Source of the DNA: an uncultured Flavobacteriales bacterium
GTDB lineage: Bacteria; Bacteroidota; Bacteroidia; Flavobacteriales; Crocinitomicaceae
NCBI GenBank assembly: GCA_946479985.1
Contig: CAMLIF010000145.1
Coordinates: 1 to 8,040 of the forward strand
DNA: 8,040 nt
Reading direction: 5' to 3'
Of the stretch, positions 1 to 5,108 are shown piece after piece. The position numbers and the translations under genes were made by a program. Under the pieces are notes generated by a model. It saw only the letters and a program-made list of their open reading frames with translations, made no database searches and was not told the DNA's origin. The first letter of the stretch is position 1. The number at the start of each line of letters is the position of its first letter.

Positions 1-78
1 CAGAATAGAGCCTCCGCTTCCCATTATTCCAAGTGAAAAGCCAGCCAAAACCGCTAGTAAAAATCCCAATATCTCCAT
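1..78 (-). CDS. TauE/SafE-family membrane transporter, N-terminal fragment
   Basis: Only the first 26 residues lie in the window; the rest runs off the left edge. They read MEILGFLLAVLAGFSLGIMG followed by SGGSIL, a hydrophobic first membrane helix leading into a Gly-rich turn. This resembles the start of TauE/SafE-type (sulfite exporter / DUF81) permeases, whose N-terminal repeat usually carries a G-x-G-G-G-S-like motif after the first helix. Family members export or import small sulfur or organic anions across the inner membrane; the substrate cannot be told here. The ATG is the only start in the open frame before the upstream gene ends. The gene follows rnz on the same strand after 73 bp, a gap that contains a TAnnTTTG box, so it could be transcribed separately. 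Family assignment rests on a short segment and is moderate. Confidence 0.7.
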   Translation of the reverse strand, partial: MEILGFLLAVLAGFSLGIMGSGGSIL

Positions 79-85
79 TGAAGAA

Positions 86-93
86 CAAAATTA
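86..93 (-). promoter_or_regulatory. Possible -7 box (TAATTTTG) before the TauE/SafE gene
   Basis: On the minus strand the octamer TAATTTTG fits the Bacteroidota -7 consensus TAnnTTTG and ends 7 bases before the start codon at 78. The nearest upstream TTG triplets give spacers of 11 and 25 bp, not the preferred ~19, so the -33 half is poor. The implied leader is extremely short. Weak candidate. Confidence 0.3.
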
Positions 94-151
94 GTCGTAG
101 AATGCAATAATACTAATACAAAGATGCTGTTTTACTTGGATTGCAAAGAAA

Positions 152-1063
152 TTAAAGCTTGTAAACATCACCGTCTTCAACCACCAGCGTATTCTCAAAA
201 AACTGTTTTGCTTCAGCTAAATGTAAATCACCGGTTTCATATCGTGAACTCAAATGCCCGAGTAAAAGTCGTCTTACTTTGGCTTCCTCCGCAATTAAAG
301 CTGCTTGCTGAGCAGTGGTATGAAAAGTTTGAATAGCACGATCTAACATTTGGTGTAAAAAGGTCGCCTCATGATACAACATAGTACTTCCAAAGATGTA
401 TTTGCAAATTGTCGGATCGTACTTCGTATCAGAACAATAACTATATGATTTCACCGGTGGGGCGGCAAAGGTATAATCGTCAGCATAAATAATCCGCCCG
501 TCTTCCATCTGAACATTTTCACCTCTTTTCAATTTCGGTGCCAGTGTCAGTGAAAGGTTCTGCTCTTTGAATTTTTCAGCATCCAGCGGACGTTCTTTCG
601 GTTTTTCCTTAATTTGAAATCCGGTTGTAGGAATCCGGTGAAGCAGCGGAAAAGCAAAAATCTCGATTTGTTTATCTTCAAAAATAAGTTCCTTTTCATT
701 GGGATTCAAAACCATGAAGGTGATTGAAAAATTAAGCCTCGCTCCACCAACTTCAAGCTGAAGTCGTACAATTTGTTCCAGTTCTTTTGGTCCGTAGACT
801 ACTATTCCTTTGTCTCTGCCTAACAGATGCATTGTACTCAGCAGACCCACCAGTCCAAAATAATGATCACCGTGAAGATGGGAGATCAGGATATGTGTAA
901 TCTTTTGAAGATGAATGTGATTTTTTCGGATAGCATTTTGGGTCCCTTCCCCACAATCTATTAAGATATGACGACCATTGCATTCAACGTATTGGGAAGA
1001 TGGTCCTCTTTTTGGTGTTGGAAGCGCGGCTCCCGAGCCTAAAATAGTGACAGAGAAGCCCAT
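152..1063 (-). CDS. rnz: Ribonuclease Z (tRNA 3' processing endonuclease)
   Basis: 303 residues, the usual size of the bacterial single-domain RNase Z. This cytoplasmic metallo-beta-lactamase-fold enzyme cuts tRNA precursors just after the discriminator base to free the 3' end for CCA addition or repair. Visible signatures: the Gly-rich N-terminal strand (LGSGAALPTPKRGPSS, 8-23), the phosphate-region DCGEGTQ (36-42), the metal-binding HLHGDH motif (62-67), a further His at 142 (LLHR), Asp212 in CSDT, the YHEATF segment (230-235), FHTTAQQAA (247-255) and the final zinc ligand His270 in LLGHLSSRY. The stretch around 149-175 (GFQIKEKPKERPLD onward) matches the position of the flexible tRNA-binding arm. 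All expected metal ligands are present, so the enzyme should be active. Its ATG overlaps the stop of the STAS gene by one base (TAATG), which suggests translational coupling. Confidence 0.96.
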   Translation of the reverse strand: MGFSVTILGSGAALPTPKRGPSSQYVECNGRHILIDCGEGTQNAIRKNHIHLQKITHILISHLHGDHYFGLVGLLSTMHLLGRDKGIVVYGPKELEQIVRLQLEVGGARLNFSITFMVLNPNEKELIFEDKQIEIFAFPLLHRIPTTGFQIKEKPKERPLDAEKFKEQNLSLTLAPKLKRGENVQMEDGRIIYADDYTFAAPPVKSYSYCSDTKYDPTICKYIFGSTMLYHEATFLHQMLDRAIQTFHTTAQQAALIAEEAKVRRLLLGHLSSRYETGDLHLAEAKQFFENTLVVEDGDVYKL

Positions 1064-1404
1064 TATTTCGTCACCAGCTCTACCGCGTCGTTTGTAGATT
1101 TTGTAATTGAAAGCACTTTATCCAATTGAGCAATGCTGATCATTTTAAGCACGTTTTCCTGCAAACCCGTTAGAACGAACTGACCATTTGTGTCTTTGCA
1201 CAATCTGTTCGCCGTAAGAATTGCTGATAAACCTGAAGAATCGCAATAACGCGTTTTACTCAAATCAAGAACTACATTATTCACCCCGTTTTTACTCAGA
1301 AGAAGTAATTCGCTTTTCAATTCGGGAGCATTGGTAGCATCCAGTTTTTCCACCTGACTCGCGATAACGGTATGTTTTTCTTCCTGAGTAATTTTAAAGT
1401 TCAT
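1063..1404 (-). CDS. STAS-domain protein, anti-sigma-factor antagonist (SpoIIAA-like)
   Basis: 113 residues forming a single STAS domain. The diagnostic segment is VVLDLSKTRYCDSSGLSAIL (residues 44-63). D55-S56-S57-G58 is the loop that in SpoIIAA/RsbV-type antagonists carries the Ser phosphorylated by a partner kinase; by alignment to SpoIIAA, Ser56 would be the target. The loop is intact, so the protein is predicted to switch between phosphorylated and unphosphorylated forms and to bind a GHKL-type kinase/anti-sigma factor or other partner. No anti-sigma factor or sigma factor is adjacent. It lies 52 bp after pyrB, with its own good promoter match in the gap, and shares one base with the rnz start. 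The partner is unknown; the only GHKL-like protein in the window is the one at 5109-5681. Confidence 0.9.
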   Translation of the reverse strand: MNFKITQEEKHTVIASQVEKLDATNAPELKSELLLLSKNGVNNVVLDLSKTRYCDSSGLSAILTANRLCKDTNGQFVLTGLQENVLKMISIAQLDKVLSITKSTNDAVELVTK

Positions 1405-1420
1405 AGTTCTGCGTGTTTCT

Positions 1421-1450
1421 CAAAAATAACAATTTAATATCGATCGGCAA
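1421..1450 (-). promoter_or_regulatory. Bacteroidota-type promoter (TTG-N19-TATTTTTG) for STAS-rnz
   Basis: In the pyrB-STAS gap the minus strand carries TTG (1450-1448), a 19-bp spacer and TATTTTTG (1428-1421). This fits the known Bacteroidota housekeeping promoter TTG / TAnnTTTG with its preferred spacing. The box ends 16 bases before the STAS ATG, implying a leader of roughly 10 nt. It would let STAS and rnz be expressed independently of pyrR-pyrB. It is the best promoter match in the window, but the gap is short and AT-rich, so a chance match is possible. Confidence 0.55.
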
Positions 1451-1456
1451 GAATTA

Positions 1457-2386
1457 CTAACGTTCTATTTTTCCGGCTAAAAGGTAAATAGCAGCCATTC
1501 TTACCGCCACCCCATTTTCAACCTGATCTAAAATAATTGCCTGGTCAGAATCAGCAACTTCACTGGTTATCTCAACACCACGATTAATTGGCCCGGGGTG
1601 CATCACTACAATTTCTTTATCAAGTTCTTTTAAAATATCCATTGTCAAACCGTACTGCATAGTGTATTCTCTCAAACTCGGAAAATAATGGATATCCTGT
1701 CGTTCCAGCTGAATACGCAGCATATTCGCTACATCACACCAGGCCAAAGCTCTTTGCAGGTTATGCTCAACCTTTACTCCAAGCATTTCAATGTATTTCG
1801 GAATTAAAGTTGTTGGGCCGCAAACCATAACTTCGGCACCTAATTTCTGCAGCGTATAAATATTTGAAAGCGCCACCCGCGAATGAAGAATATCACCGAC
1901 AATCACCACTTTCTTTCCTTCAACACTTCCTAATCGTTCGCGAATTGAAAATGCATCGAGCAAACCTTGTGTCGGGTGTTCGTGAGTTCCGTCTCCGGCA
2001 TTGATCACACGTGTTTTAGTTCGTTCGGACAGAAACTTCGCTGCTCCCGGATTAGGATGCCGCATAACAACCATATCCACTTTCATTGCCAGGATATTGT
2101 TGACCGTATCAATCAACGTTTCTCCTTTTTTTACAGAAGACGAAGCTGCCGAAAAGTTAACAATATCTGCTGAAAGTCGTTTTTCCGCCAATTCGAAAGA
2201 AAGTCGTGTTCTTGTAGAATTCTCGAAGAACAGATTGGCAATCGTGATATCACGAAGAGAAGGAACTTTCTTAATCGGTCGATTAATAACATCTTTAAAA
2301 CTATCGGCAGTTTTAAAAATAAGCTCGATATCATTTCGTGTTAAATCACGAATTCCTACCAAATGATCAACGCTCAGCTGTTCCAT
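1457..2386 (-). CDS. pyrB: Aspartate carbamoyltransferase, catalytic subunit
   Basis: 309 residues, the normal length for the catalytic chain. It condenses carbamoyl phosphate with L-aspartate to N-carbamoyl-aspartate, the committed step of de novo UMP synthesis in the cytoplasm. Visible signatures: the carbamoyl-phosphate loop FFENSTRTR (53-61), the SSVKKGET loop (83-90) supplying the active-site Ser/Lys from a neighbouring subunit, MRHP (108-111), HEHPTQ (135-140), the VGDILHSR segment (163-170), LRIQLER (223-229) for aspartate binding, and HPGPINRG (263-270). All catalytic elements are intact. No regulatory subunit (pyrI) is in the window, so it may work as an unregulated trimer like the Bacillus enzyme. 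The 5' end overlaps pyrR by 20 bp in another frame, and pyrR lies directly upstream, so the two form a transcription unit. Confidence 0.98.
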   Translation of the reverse strand: MEQLSVDHLVGIRDLTRNDIELIFKTADSFKDVINRPIKKVPSLRDITIANLFFENSTRTRLSFELAEKRLSADIVNFSAASSSVKKGETLIDTVNNILAMKVDMVVMRHPNPGAAKFLSERTKTRVINAGDGTHEHPTQGLLDAFSIRERLGSVEGKKVVIVGDILHSRVALSNIYTLQKLGAEVMVCGPTTLIPKYIEMLGVKVEHNLQRALAWCDVANMLRIQLERQDIHYFPSLREYTMQYGLTMDILKELDKEIVVMHPGPINRGVEITSEVADSDQAIILDQVENGVAVRMAAIYLLAGKIER

Positions 2387-2927
2387 TCACTTCTGGTGTA
2401 AACAATATTATTGTATCTTCTCCTTCTATCTCTTTCCATTCAACCGAAACACGTTCGTGATTGAGTGTATCTACTGCGTGACCAACATAATCGGCCTGAA
2501 TAGGTAAGTCGCGTTGAAACCGTCTGTCAACCAACACAAGTAATTCAACGTTTTTCGGTCTTCCGAAAGCCAGCAACGCATCTAGTCCTGCACGAATGGT
2601 TCTTCCGGTGTACAACACATCATCAATTAAAACAACTTGCTTTCCTTCAATGGAAAAATCAATGTTTGTGGCAGACGGAATGAGTGGCTTTTCGCGTCTT
2701 CTGAAATCGTCACGATAGAACGTAATATCCAGGTTTCCGCAAGTAATCGGTTGTTTTGCAATCGACTCAATGATCTGCTTTAACCGGGTAAGCACCTGTA
2801 TTCCACGTGGCTGTAATCCAATAAAAATGGCAGAAGATAAATCCGGGTGATTTTCAATGAGTTGATAAGCAAGACGGTTCATTGTCAACAGAACCTGTTG
2901 TTCGTTTAAAATGACTTGCTTTTCCAT
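2367..2927 (-). CDS. pyrR: PyrR-type bifunctional pyrimidine regulator / uracil phosphoribosyltransferase
   Basis: 186 residues from the chosen ATG, close to the ~180 of Bacillus PyrR. It has the type I phosphoribosyltransferase fold: IFIGLQPRG (34-42), YRDD (71-74), the PRPP-binding segment VVLIDDVLYTGRTI (98-111) with its two acidic residues, and the PyrR-typical LVDRRFQRDLPIQADYVG (132-149). In Firmicutes PyrR binds pyr mRNA in response to UMP/PRPP and attenuates transcription; it also has UPRT activity. I see no recognisable PyrR-binding anti-antiterminator loop upstream here, so the regulatory role is inferred from family and position only. The frame stays open to an ATG at 2996, but that would add 23 residues (MNWTFQH...) absent from the family and would cross the promoter-like boxes, so ATG 2927 (MEKQVIL) is preferred. 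Confidence 0.93.
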   Translation of the reverse strand: MEKQVILNEQQVLLTMNRLAYQLIENHPDLSSAIFIGLQPRGIQVLTRLKQIIESIAKQPITCGNLDITFYRDDFRRREKPLIPSATNIDFSIEGKQVVLIDDVLYTGRTIRAGLDALLAFGRPKNVELLVLVDRRFQRDLPIQADYVGHAVDTLNHERVSVEWKEIEGEDTIILFTPEVNGTAER

Positions 2928-2932
2928 TGATA

Positions 2933-2949
2933 CAAATTTAACAAATTTA
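2933..2949 (-). promoter_or_regulatory. Tandem TAAATTTG boxes before pyrR (candidate -7 elements)
   Basis: Two identical TAAATTTG octamers, each fitting the Bacteroidota -7 consensus TAnnTTTG, sit at 2949-2942 and 2940-2933, offset by 9 bp and ending 5 bases before the pyrR ATG. Neither has a TTG 17-23 bp upstream; a spaced direct repeat occupies that place instead (2966-2982). Initiation from the upstream copy would give a leader of about 8 nt; from the downstream copy the mRNA would be essentially leaderless. The sequence match is clear, but promoter function is only inferred. Confidence 0.4.
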
Positions 2950-2965
2950 TGCTTGATCGGGAATG

Positions 2966-2982
2966 GTGTTGATAAGTGTTGA
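2966..2982. repeat. Direct repeat GTGTTGA-TAA-GTGTTGA upstream of pyrR
   Basis: Plus-strand GTGTTGA occurs at 2966-2972 and again at 2976-2982, a 10-bp period, that is one turn of the helix. Measured from the two candidate -7 boxes it occupies the -33 region of the presumed pyrR promoter. Two half-sites on the same face of DNA at that position would suit a regulator of the pyr operon. A chance 7-bp repeat in AT-rich DNA cannot be excluded. Confidence 0.3.
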
Positions 2983-3026
2983 AAAGTCCAATTCAATCAA
3001 TAAAATATACCCTTTAATCAAGATTT

Positions 3027-3042
3027 ACTAAAACGTTTTGGT
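3027..3042. repeat. Near-palindrome centred on AAAACGTTTT
   Basis: ACTAAAACGTTTTGGT reads as its own reverse complement except for one T/G pair (3029/3040); the inner 10 bp are perfect. It lies about 100 bp upstream of the pyrR start. The size suits a dimeric repressor operator, but there is only one copy in the window and AT-rich DNA yields such sites by chance. Confidence 0.25.
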
Positions 3043-3107
3043 TTCCAGCACAAAAGCTGTAACTTAGTAGCTCGGTTCAACTTAAGAATCGACACAATAA
3101 AACATTA

Positions 3108-3123
3108 GTAATCAACAGATTAC
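3108..3123. repeat. Inverted repeat GTAATC-N4-GATTAC
   Basis: A perfect 6-bp inverted repeat with a 4-base spacer (AACA) between the SUI1-type gene and pyrR. The stem has only two G-C pairs and no T-run follows at once, so it is a poor terminator. An operator or chance symmetry is equally possible. Confidence 0.2.
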
Positions 3124-3207
3124 AGAAGCTGGTTTCGAGGTATTGCTTTTTCATAGGGTTTGTTATTGGTTGGTTGAACACTTTGAATACTCGGAACCAG
3201 TTTTGTT

Positions 3208-3552
3208 TTATCCCCCTTTTCGTTTCACTTTATATCCTTCTTTCACTAAAATTTCCATGATTTTATCACGGAATGAGCCCTGGATAATAATTTCTCCATC
3301 TTTTGCAGAACCTCCAACACCACATTTACTCTTCAAAAGCTTTCCAAGTTCTTTCAGATCATCGGCAGATCCCACAAATCCTTCAACCAATGTAACTTCT
3401 TTTCCGCCACGCTGCTTTTTGTCCAATGAAACATAAAGTAATTGCTGTCCGTTCGCGACTGTTTCCTGCTCATCTTCTTCTGAAAATTCGTAACTGAAAT
3501 TCGGATTCGTAGAATAAACTACGTTTAAGCGTTCTTTCTTGGCCATACTCAT
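3208..3552 (-). CDS. SUI1/YciH-family translation initiation factor (eIF1-like)
   Basis: 114 residues with a C-terminal SUI1 domain (about 38-110). Visible signatures: KQRGGKEVT (46-54), the helix DDLKELGKLLKSKCGVGGS (64-82) and GEIIIQGSFRDKIMEIL (86-102), the conserved order of YciH/eIF1 proteins. In archaea and eukaryotes eIF1 monitors start-codon selection on the small ribosomal subunit; bacterial YciH is thought to affect initiation fidelity or stress translation, and its role in Bacteroidota is not well defined. Residues 1-37 are a polar, acidic extension. The ATG at 3552 overlaps the preceding TGA as ATGA, which favours it over the second ATG at 3546 (MAKKERL). Last gene of the cluster that begins at 5010. 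Confidence 0.93.
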   Translation of the reverse strand: MSMAKKERLNVVYSTNPNFSYEFSEEDEQETVANGQQLLYVSLDKKQRGGKEVTLVEGFVGSADDLKELGKLLKSKCGVGGSAKDGEIIIQGSFRDKIMEILVKEGYKVKRKGG

Positions 3553-4340
3553 TTTATCTTTTCAATTAATGTAGCTTTAATATCATCTGCCAGAAACCTA
3601 TTCGGTGCTTTTTTCAAAGATTGTCGAATGGTTTTAGGAGATCTTGCATCAAAAATAACAACTTCTTTTCCGTAGTTCTGTACTTGAGAAACTTCTTCTT
3701 TGGAAATTTTTGTATTTCGAACAGCACAACCGGAAGAAGGATTAGAGTTTAGAACATTGATATAGTCGTTAACGGATTGTACTTCCAGATATACTTTCCA
3801 ACCAAGAGACTCGAAAAAAGAAGATTTGGAAAGATCCTGAACAATCACTGATACTTCGGTATTTGAAATTAAACCGTTGAACTCAATGAACGGGGTTTCA
3901 AACTCCGAATCCGTTAGTATTTCACCACAGCCATAAATCTTAAGATCAAGGATCAGTTTCCGGTTTGCAACAGTGGATGAAATATCACTCAACCTAACCA
4001 ACTCTTCTTTATTAAGACCTTTAAAACGGAAATTTTCCAATTCAGCGTCTGTTTTAGTTCGAAGACAACCTTCGCCATTGGTTTGCGTTTCCAACAACTC
4101 ATCATGAAATAGCCAAATTGTTCCGTTTTTCGACCATTGAATATCCACTTCAACTCCTGCCATTTCCGGATAGCTCAATGTGTATTCAATAGCTTCTAAG
4201 GTGTTTTCTTCATAAGGTGATGTGGTCATATCCAAACCAGCTGCTGCATGACCAAAAACCTGAATGGCCGGAAATTTATCTTTCCGTTTGCATGAAGAAA
4301 AGAGCAGAATAACCAGCAGATATATAAGAAAGAGTCTCAA
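3549..4340 (-). CDS. Glycerophosphodiester phosphodiesterase-like lipoprotein (TTG start)
   Basis: 263 residues. The N-terminus (MRLFLIYLLVILLFSSC) is a lipoprotein signal with the lipidated Cys at 17, so the protein should be membrane-anchored in the periplasm or at the outer membrane. The rest follows the GDPD TIM-barrel order: G30-H31, E45-N46-T47, V63-E64-V65-D66 (metal-binding Glu/Asp), F78-H79-D80, TNGEG (87-91), LDLK (131-134) and a final strand FLADDI (249-254). GDPDs hydrolyse glycerophosphodiesters to glycerol 3-phosphate and an alcohol. The usual HR pair of the first motif is HA here (H31-A32), so activity or substrate may differ. The start is TTG: it overlaps the upstream TGA as TTGA, and the next Met (residue 38) would lose both the signal and His31. 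The stop overlaps the SUI1-type gene by 4 bp. Confidence 0.85.
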   Translation of the reverse strand: MRLFLIYLLVILLFSSCKRKDKFPAIQVFGHAAAGLDMTTSPYEENTLEAIEYTLSYPEMAGVEVDIQWSKNGTIWLFHDELLETQTNGEGCLRTKTDAELENFRFKGLNKEELVRLSDISSTVANRKLILDLKIYGCGEILTDSEFETPFIEFNGLISNTEVSVIVQDLSKSSFFESLGWKVYLEVQSVNDYINVLNSNPSSGCAVRNTKISKEEVSQVQNYGKEVVIFDARSPKTIRQSLKKAPNRFLADDIKATLIEKIK

Positions 4341-4822
4341 AACTTAAAATAGATTGCGGCTATATAACCGAAGCCGGTAGAATGATCTGTCTTTTTGCTC
4401 AATTTCCAAAATTCGTTCAAATTCCGGTATCCGGCCTGAATTCCGAAATCGTGCCGGGCATGAAACTCTGCCCTTAATCCCAATTCGCTGTTAATCCAAT
4501 AATGCGCGTTTTTATCAGTTATTCGTAAGCGATTAATAGAAACCTGTGCATAAGGAAGGATTCTCAATTTCCGCTGAGTTGTCAGATAAGCAAATTGAAA
4601 ACCGATTTCCGGATAGAACCGCTGCTGAAAAATTGTGCGATTGATCCCGAATCCAATAAAAGGAATGTTTTGGAATTTATTCTTGTTTGAAACACAAGAT
4701 AGCTGATAGAAATAATCAGTTGGTGAATAAACAAGTGTATGTCGAATTCCTCTTGTCTCATTGACTTGCGCGGAGACCATCAATGAAGAAAGAGCGGAAA
4801 AAACTAAAACAAACTTTAGCAT
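4337..4822 (-). CDS. Predicted exported protein, probable small outer-membrane beta-barrel
   Basis: 161 residues; I do not recognise the family. The N-terminus MLKFVLVFSALSSLMVSAQ is a clear Sec signal with a likely cut after Ala18. The mature part has alternating amphipathic strands rich in Tyr/Phe/Arg (for example FIGFGINRTIF, YPEIGFQFAYLTT, YAQVSINRLRI, INSELGLRAEF, DFGIQAGYRNL) and ends in YIAAIYFKF with a terminal Phe. These are features of small outer-membrane barrels that rely on a C-terminal aromatic for assembly. The length fits an 8-stranded barrel. It overlaps the next gene as TTGA and follows the 45-residue gene after 50 bp, so it probably belongs to the same transcript. Function is unknown; the barrel call is an inference from strand pattern and terminal residue. 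Confidence 0.75.
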   Translation of the reverse strand: MLKFVLVFSALSSLMVSAQVNETRGIRHTLVYSPTDYFYQLSCVSNKNKFQNIPFIGFGINRTIFQQRFYPEIGFQFAYLTTQRKLRILPYAQVSINRLRITDKNAHYWINSELGLRAEFHARHDFGIQAGYRNLNEFWKLSKKTDHSTGFGYIAAIYFKF

Positions 4823-4872
4823 ACACTAAAAGTACGAAGAAATGATTTTGAGATGAGAAAACCGAAGAGGAA

Positions 4873-5010
4873 TTACTTCCTGGGACAACTTTTACAGTGT
4901 ACTCCTTTTTTCTTGTATTTCTTACAACACTTGCTTTTCTTATCGCACGAACAATTCTCGCAACTGAAAACTGCCGGAAATACATTTGGGATAAAAGGTC
5001 CTTGTTTCAT
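4873..5010 (-). CDS. 45-residue Cys/Lys-rich small protein
   Basis: A small gene of 45 codons plus TAA. The N-terminal part is MKQGPFIPNVFPAVF; the C-terminal part is very basic with seven Cys at 17, 20, 22, 28, 29, 39 and 42, arranged as C-x2-C-x-C, CC and C-x2-C, between clusters of Lys. This looks like a small metal-binding (zinc or iron) or redox-active peptide, possibly nucleic-acid binding because of its charge. No signal peptide is visible, so it is probably cytoplasmic. Support for coding: patterned Cys, an ATG just downstream of a TACCTTTG box, and a fit between neighbouring same-strand genes. A longer overlapping ORF in another frame (4758-4985) lacks such pattern and runs into the next gene. 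I half-recall similar CCKKYKKK-type small proteins in other Bacteroidota but cannot name a family. Confidence 0.72.
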   Translation of the reverse strand: MKQGPFIPNVFPAVFSCENCSCDKKSKCCKKYKKKGVHCKSCPRK

Positions 5011-5030
5011 TTATTTAGACTAATTCCAGA

Positions 5031-5038
5031 CAAAGGTA
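5031..5038 (-). promoter_or_regulatory. -7 box TACCTTTG before the 45-residue gene
   Basis: TACCTTTG on the minus strand matches TAnnTTTG and ends 20 bases before the ATG at 5010, implying a leader of about 14 nt. There is no TTG at the preferred upstream distance. Its place at the head of the four-gene cluster and in a 98-bp gap after the kinase-like gene makes it the likeliest promoter for that cluster. Confidence 0.4.
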
Positions 5039-5054
5039 TAAAATCGAACAGGAT

Positions 5055-5098
5055 AAAAAAAATCCATTTCAGTTAAGAAACAGATTTCAGCATGAAAT
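5055..5098 (-). terminator. Weak candidate terminator after the SiaB-like gene
   Basis: On the minus strand an ATTTCA segment (5098-5093) can pair with TGAAAT at 5089-5084 or at 5071-5066; the latter is followed by GGA and a run of eight T (5062-5055). The stem is only 6 bp and AT-rich, so termination would be inefficient if it occurs at all. The T-run is the strongest part of the signal. Confidence 0.2.
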
Positions 5099-5108
5099 TT
5101 CCGGAATA

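Larger units (their letters stand above)
2928..3207. other. 280-bp intergenic region, SUI1-type gene to pyrR
   Basis: This is the largest gene-free stretch in the window. Beyond the boxes and direct repeat next to pyrR it holds two small symmetric elements. One is a near-palindrome at 3027-3042 with the perfect core AAAACGTTTT (3030-3039) and one mismatched pair. The other is the inverted repeat GTAATC-AACA-GATTAC at 3108-3123, a 6-bp stem with a 4-base loop. I see no convincing intrinsic terminator after the SUI1-type gene, no tRNA fold and no credible ORF on either strand. The length and symmetry suggest the regulatory region of the pyr operon, but no regulator can be named. Confidence 0.5.

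Noticed and set aside
2001..2366. Plus-strand frames opposite pyrB
   Set aside because: They are antisense to highly conserved catalytic sequence (STRTR, SSVKKGET, HPTQ) and carry no domain of their own.
2367..2996. Longer pyrR reading frame starting at 2996 (209 residues)
   Set aside because: The extra 23 residues are unlike PyrR family N-termini and cross the tandem TAAATTTG boxes; ATG 2927 gives the family length.
2928..3207. A PyrR-type RNA attenuator or riboswitch in the pyrR leader
   Set aside because: I find neither the PyrR-binding anti-antiterminator consensus nor a terminator stem with T-run, and the promoter-like boxes lie almost at the start codon.
3143..3436. Plus-strand frame of 97 codons
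   Set aside because: It is the antisense shadow of the SUI1-type gene; the translation shows no domain and is rich in Pro/Phe/Ser, as expected from complementing a coding strand.
4868..4881. AGGAA-TTAC-TTCCT hairpin as terminator after the 45-residue gene
   Set aside because: The stem is only 5 bp and no T-run follows on the minus strand; the loop is simply the gene's stop codon region.
4758..4985. 75-codon minus-strand frame
   Set aside because: It overlaps both the 45-residue Cys-rich gene and the signal-peptide gene in another frame, has no recognisable pattern, and starts inside the small gene.
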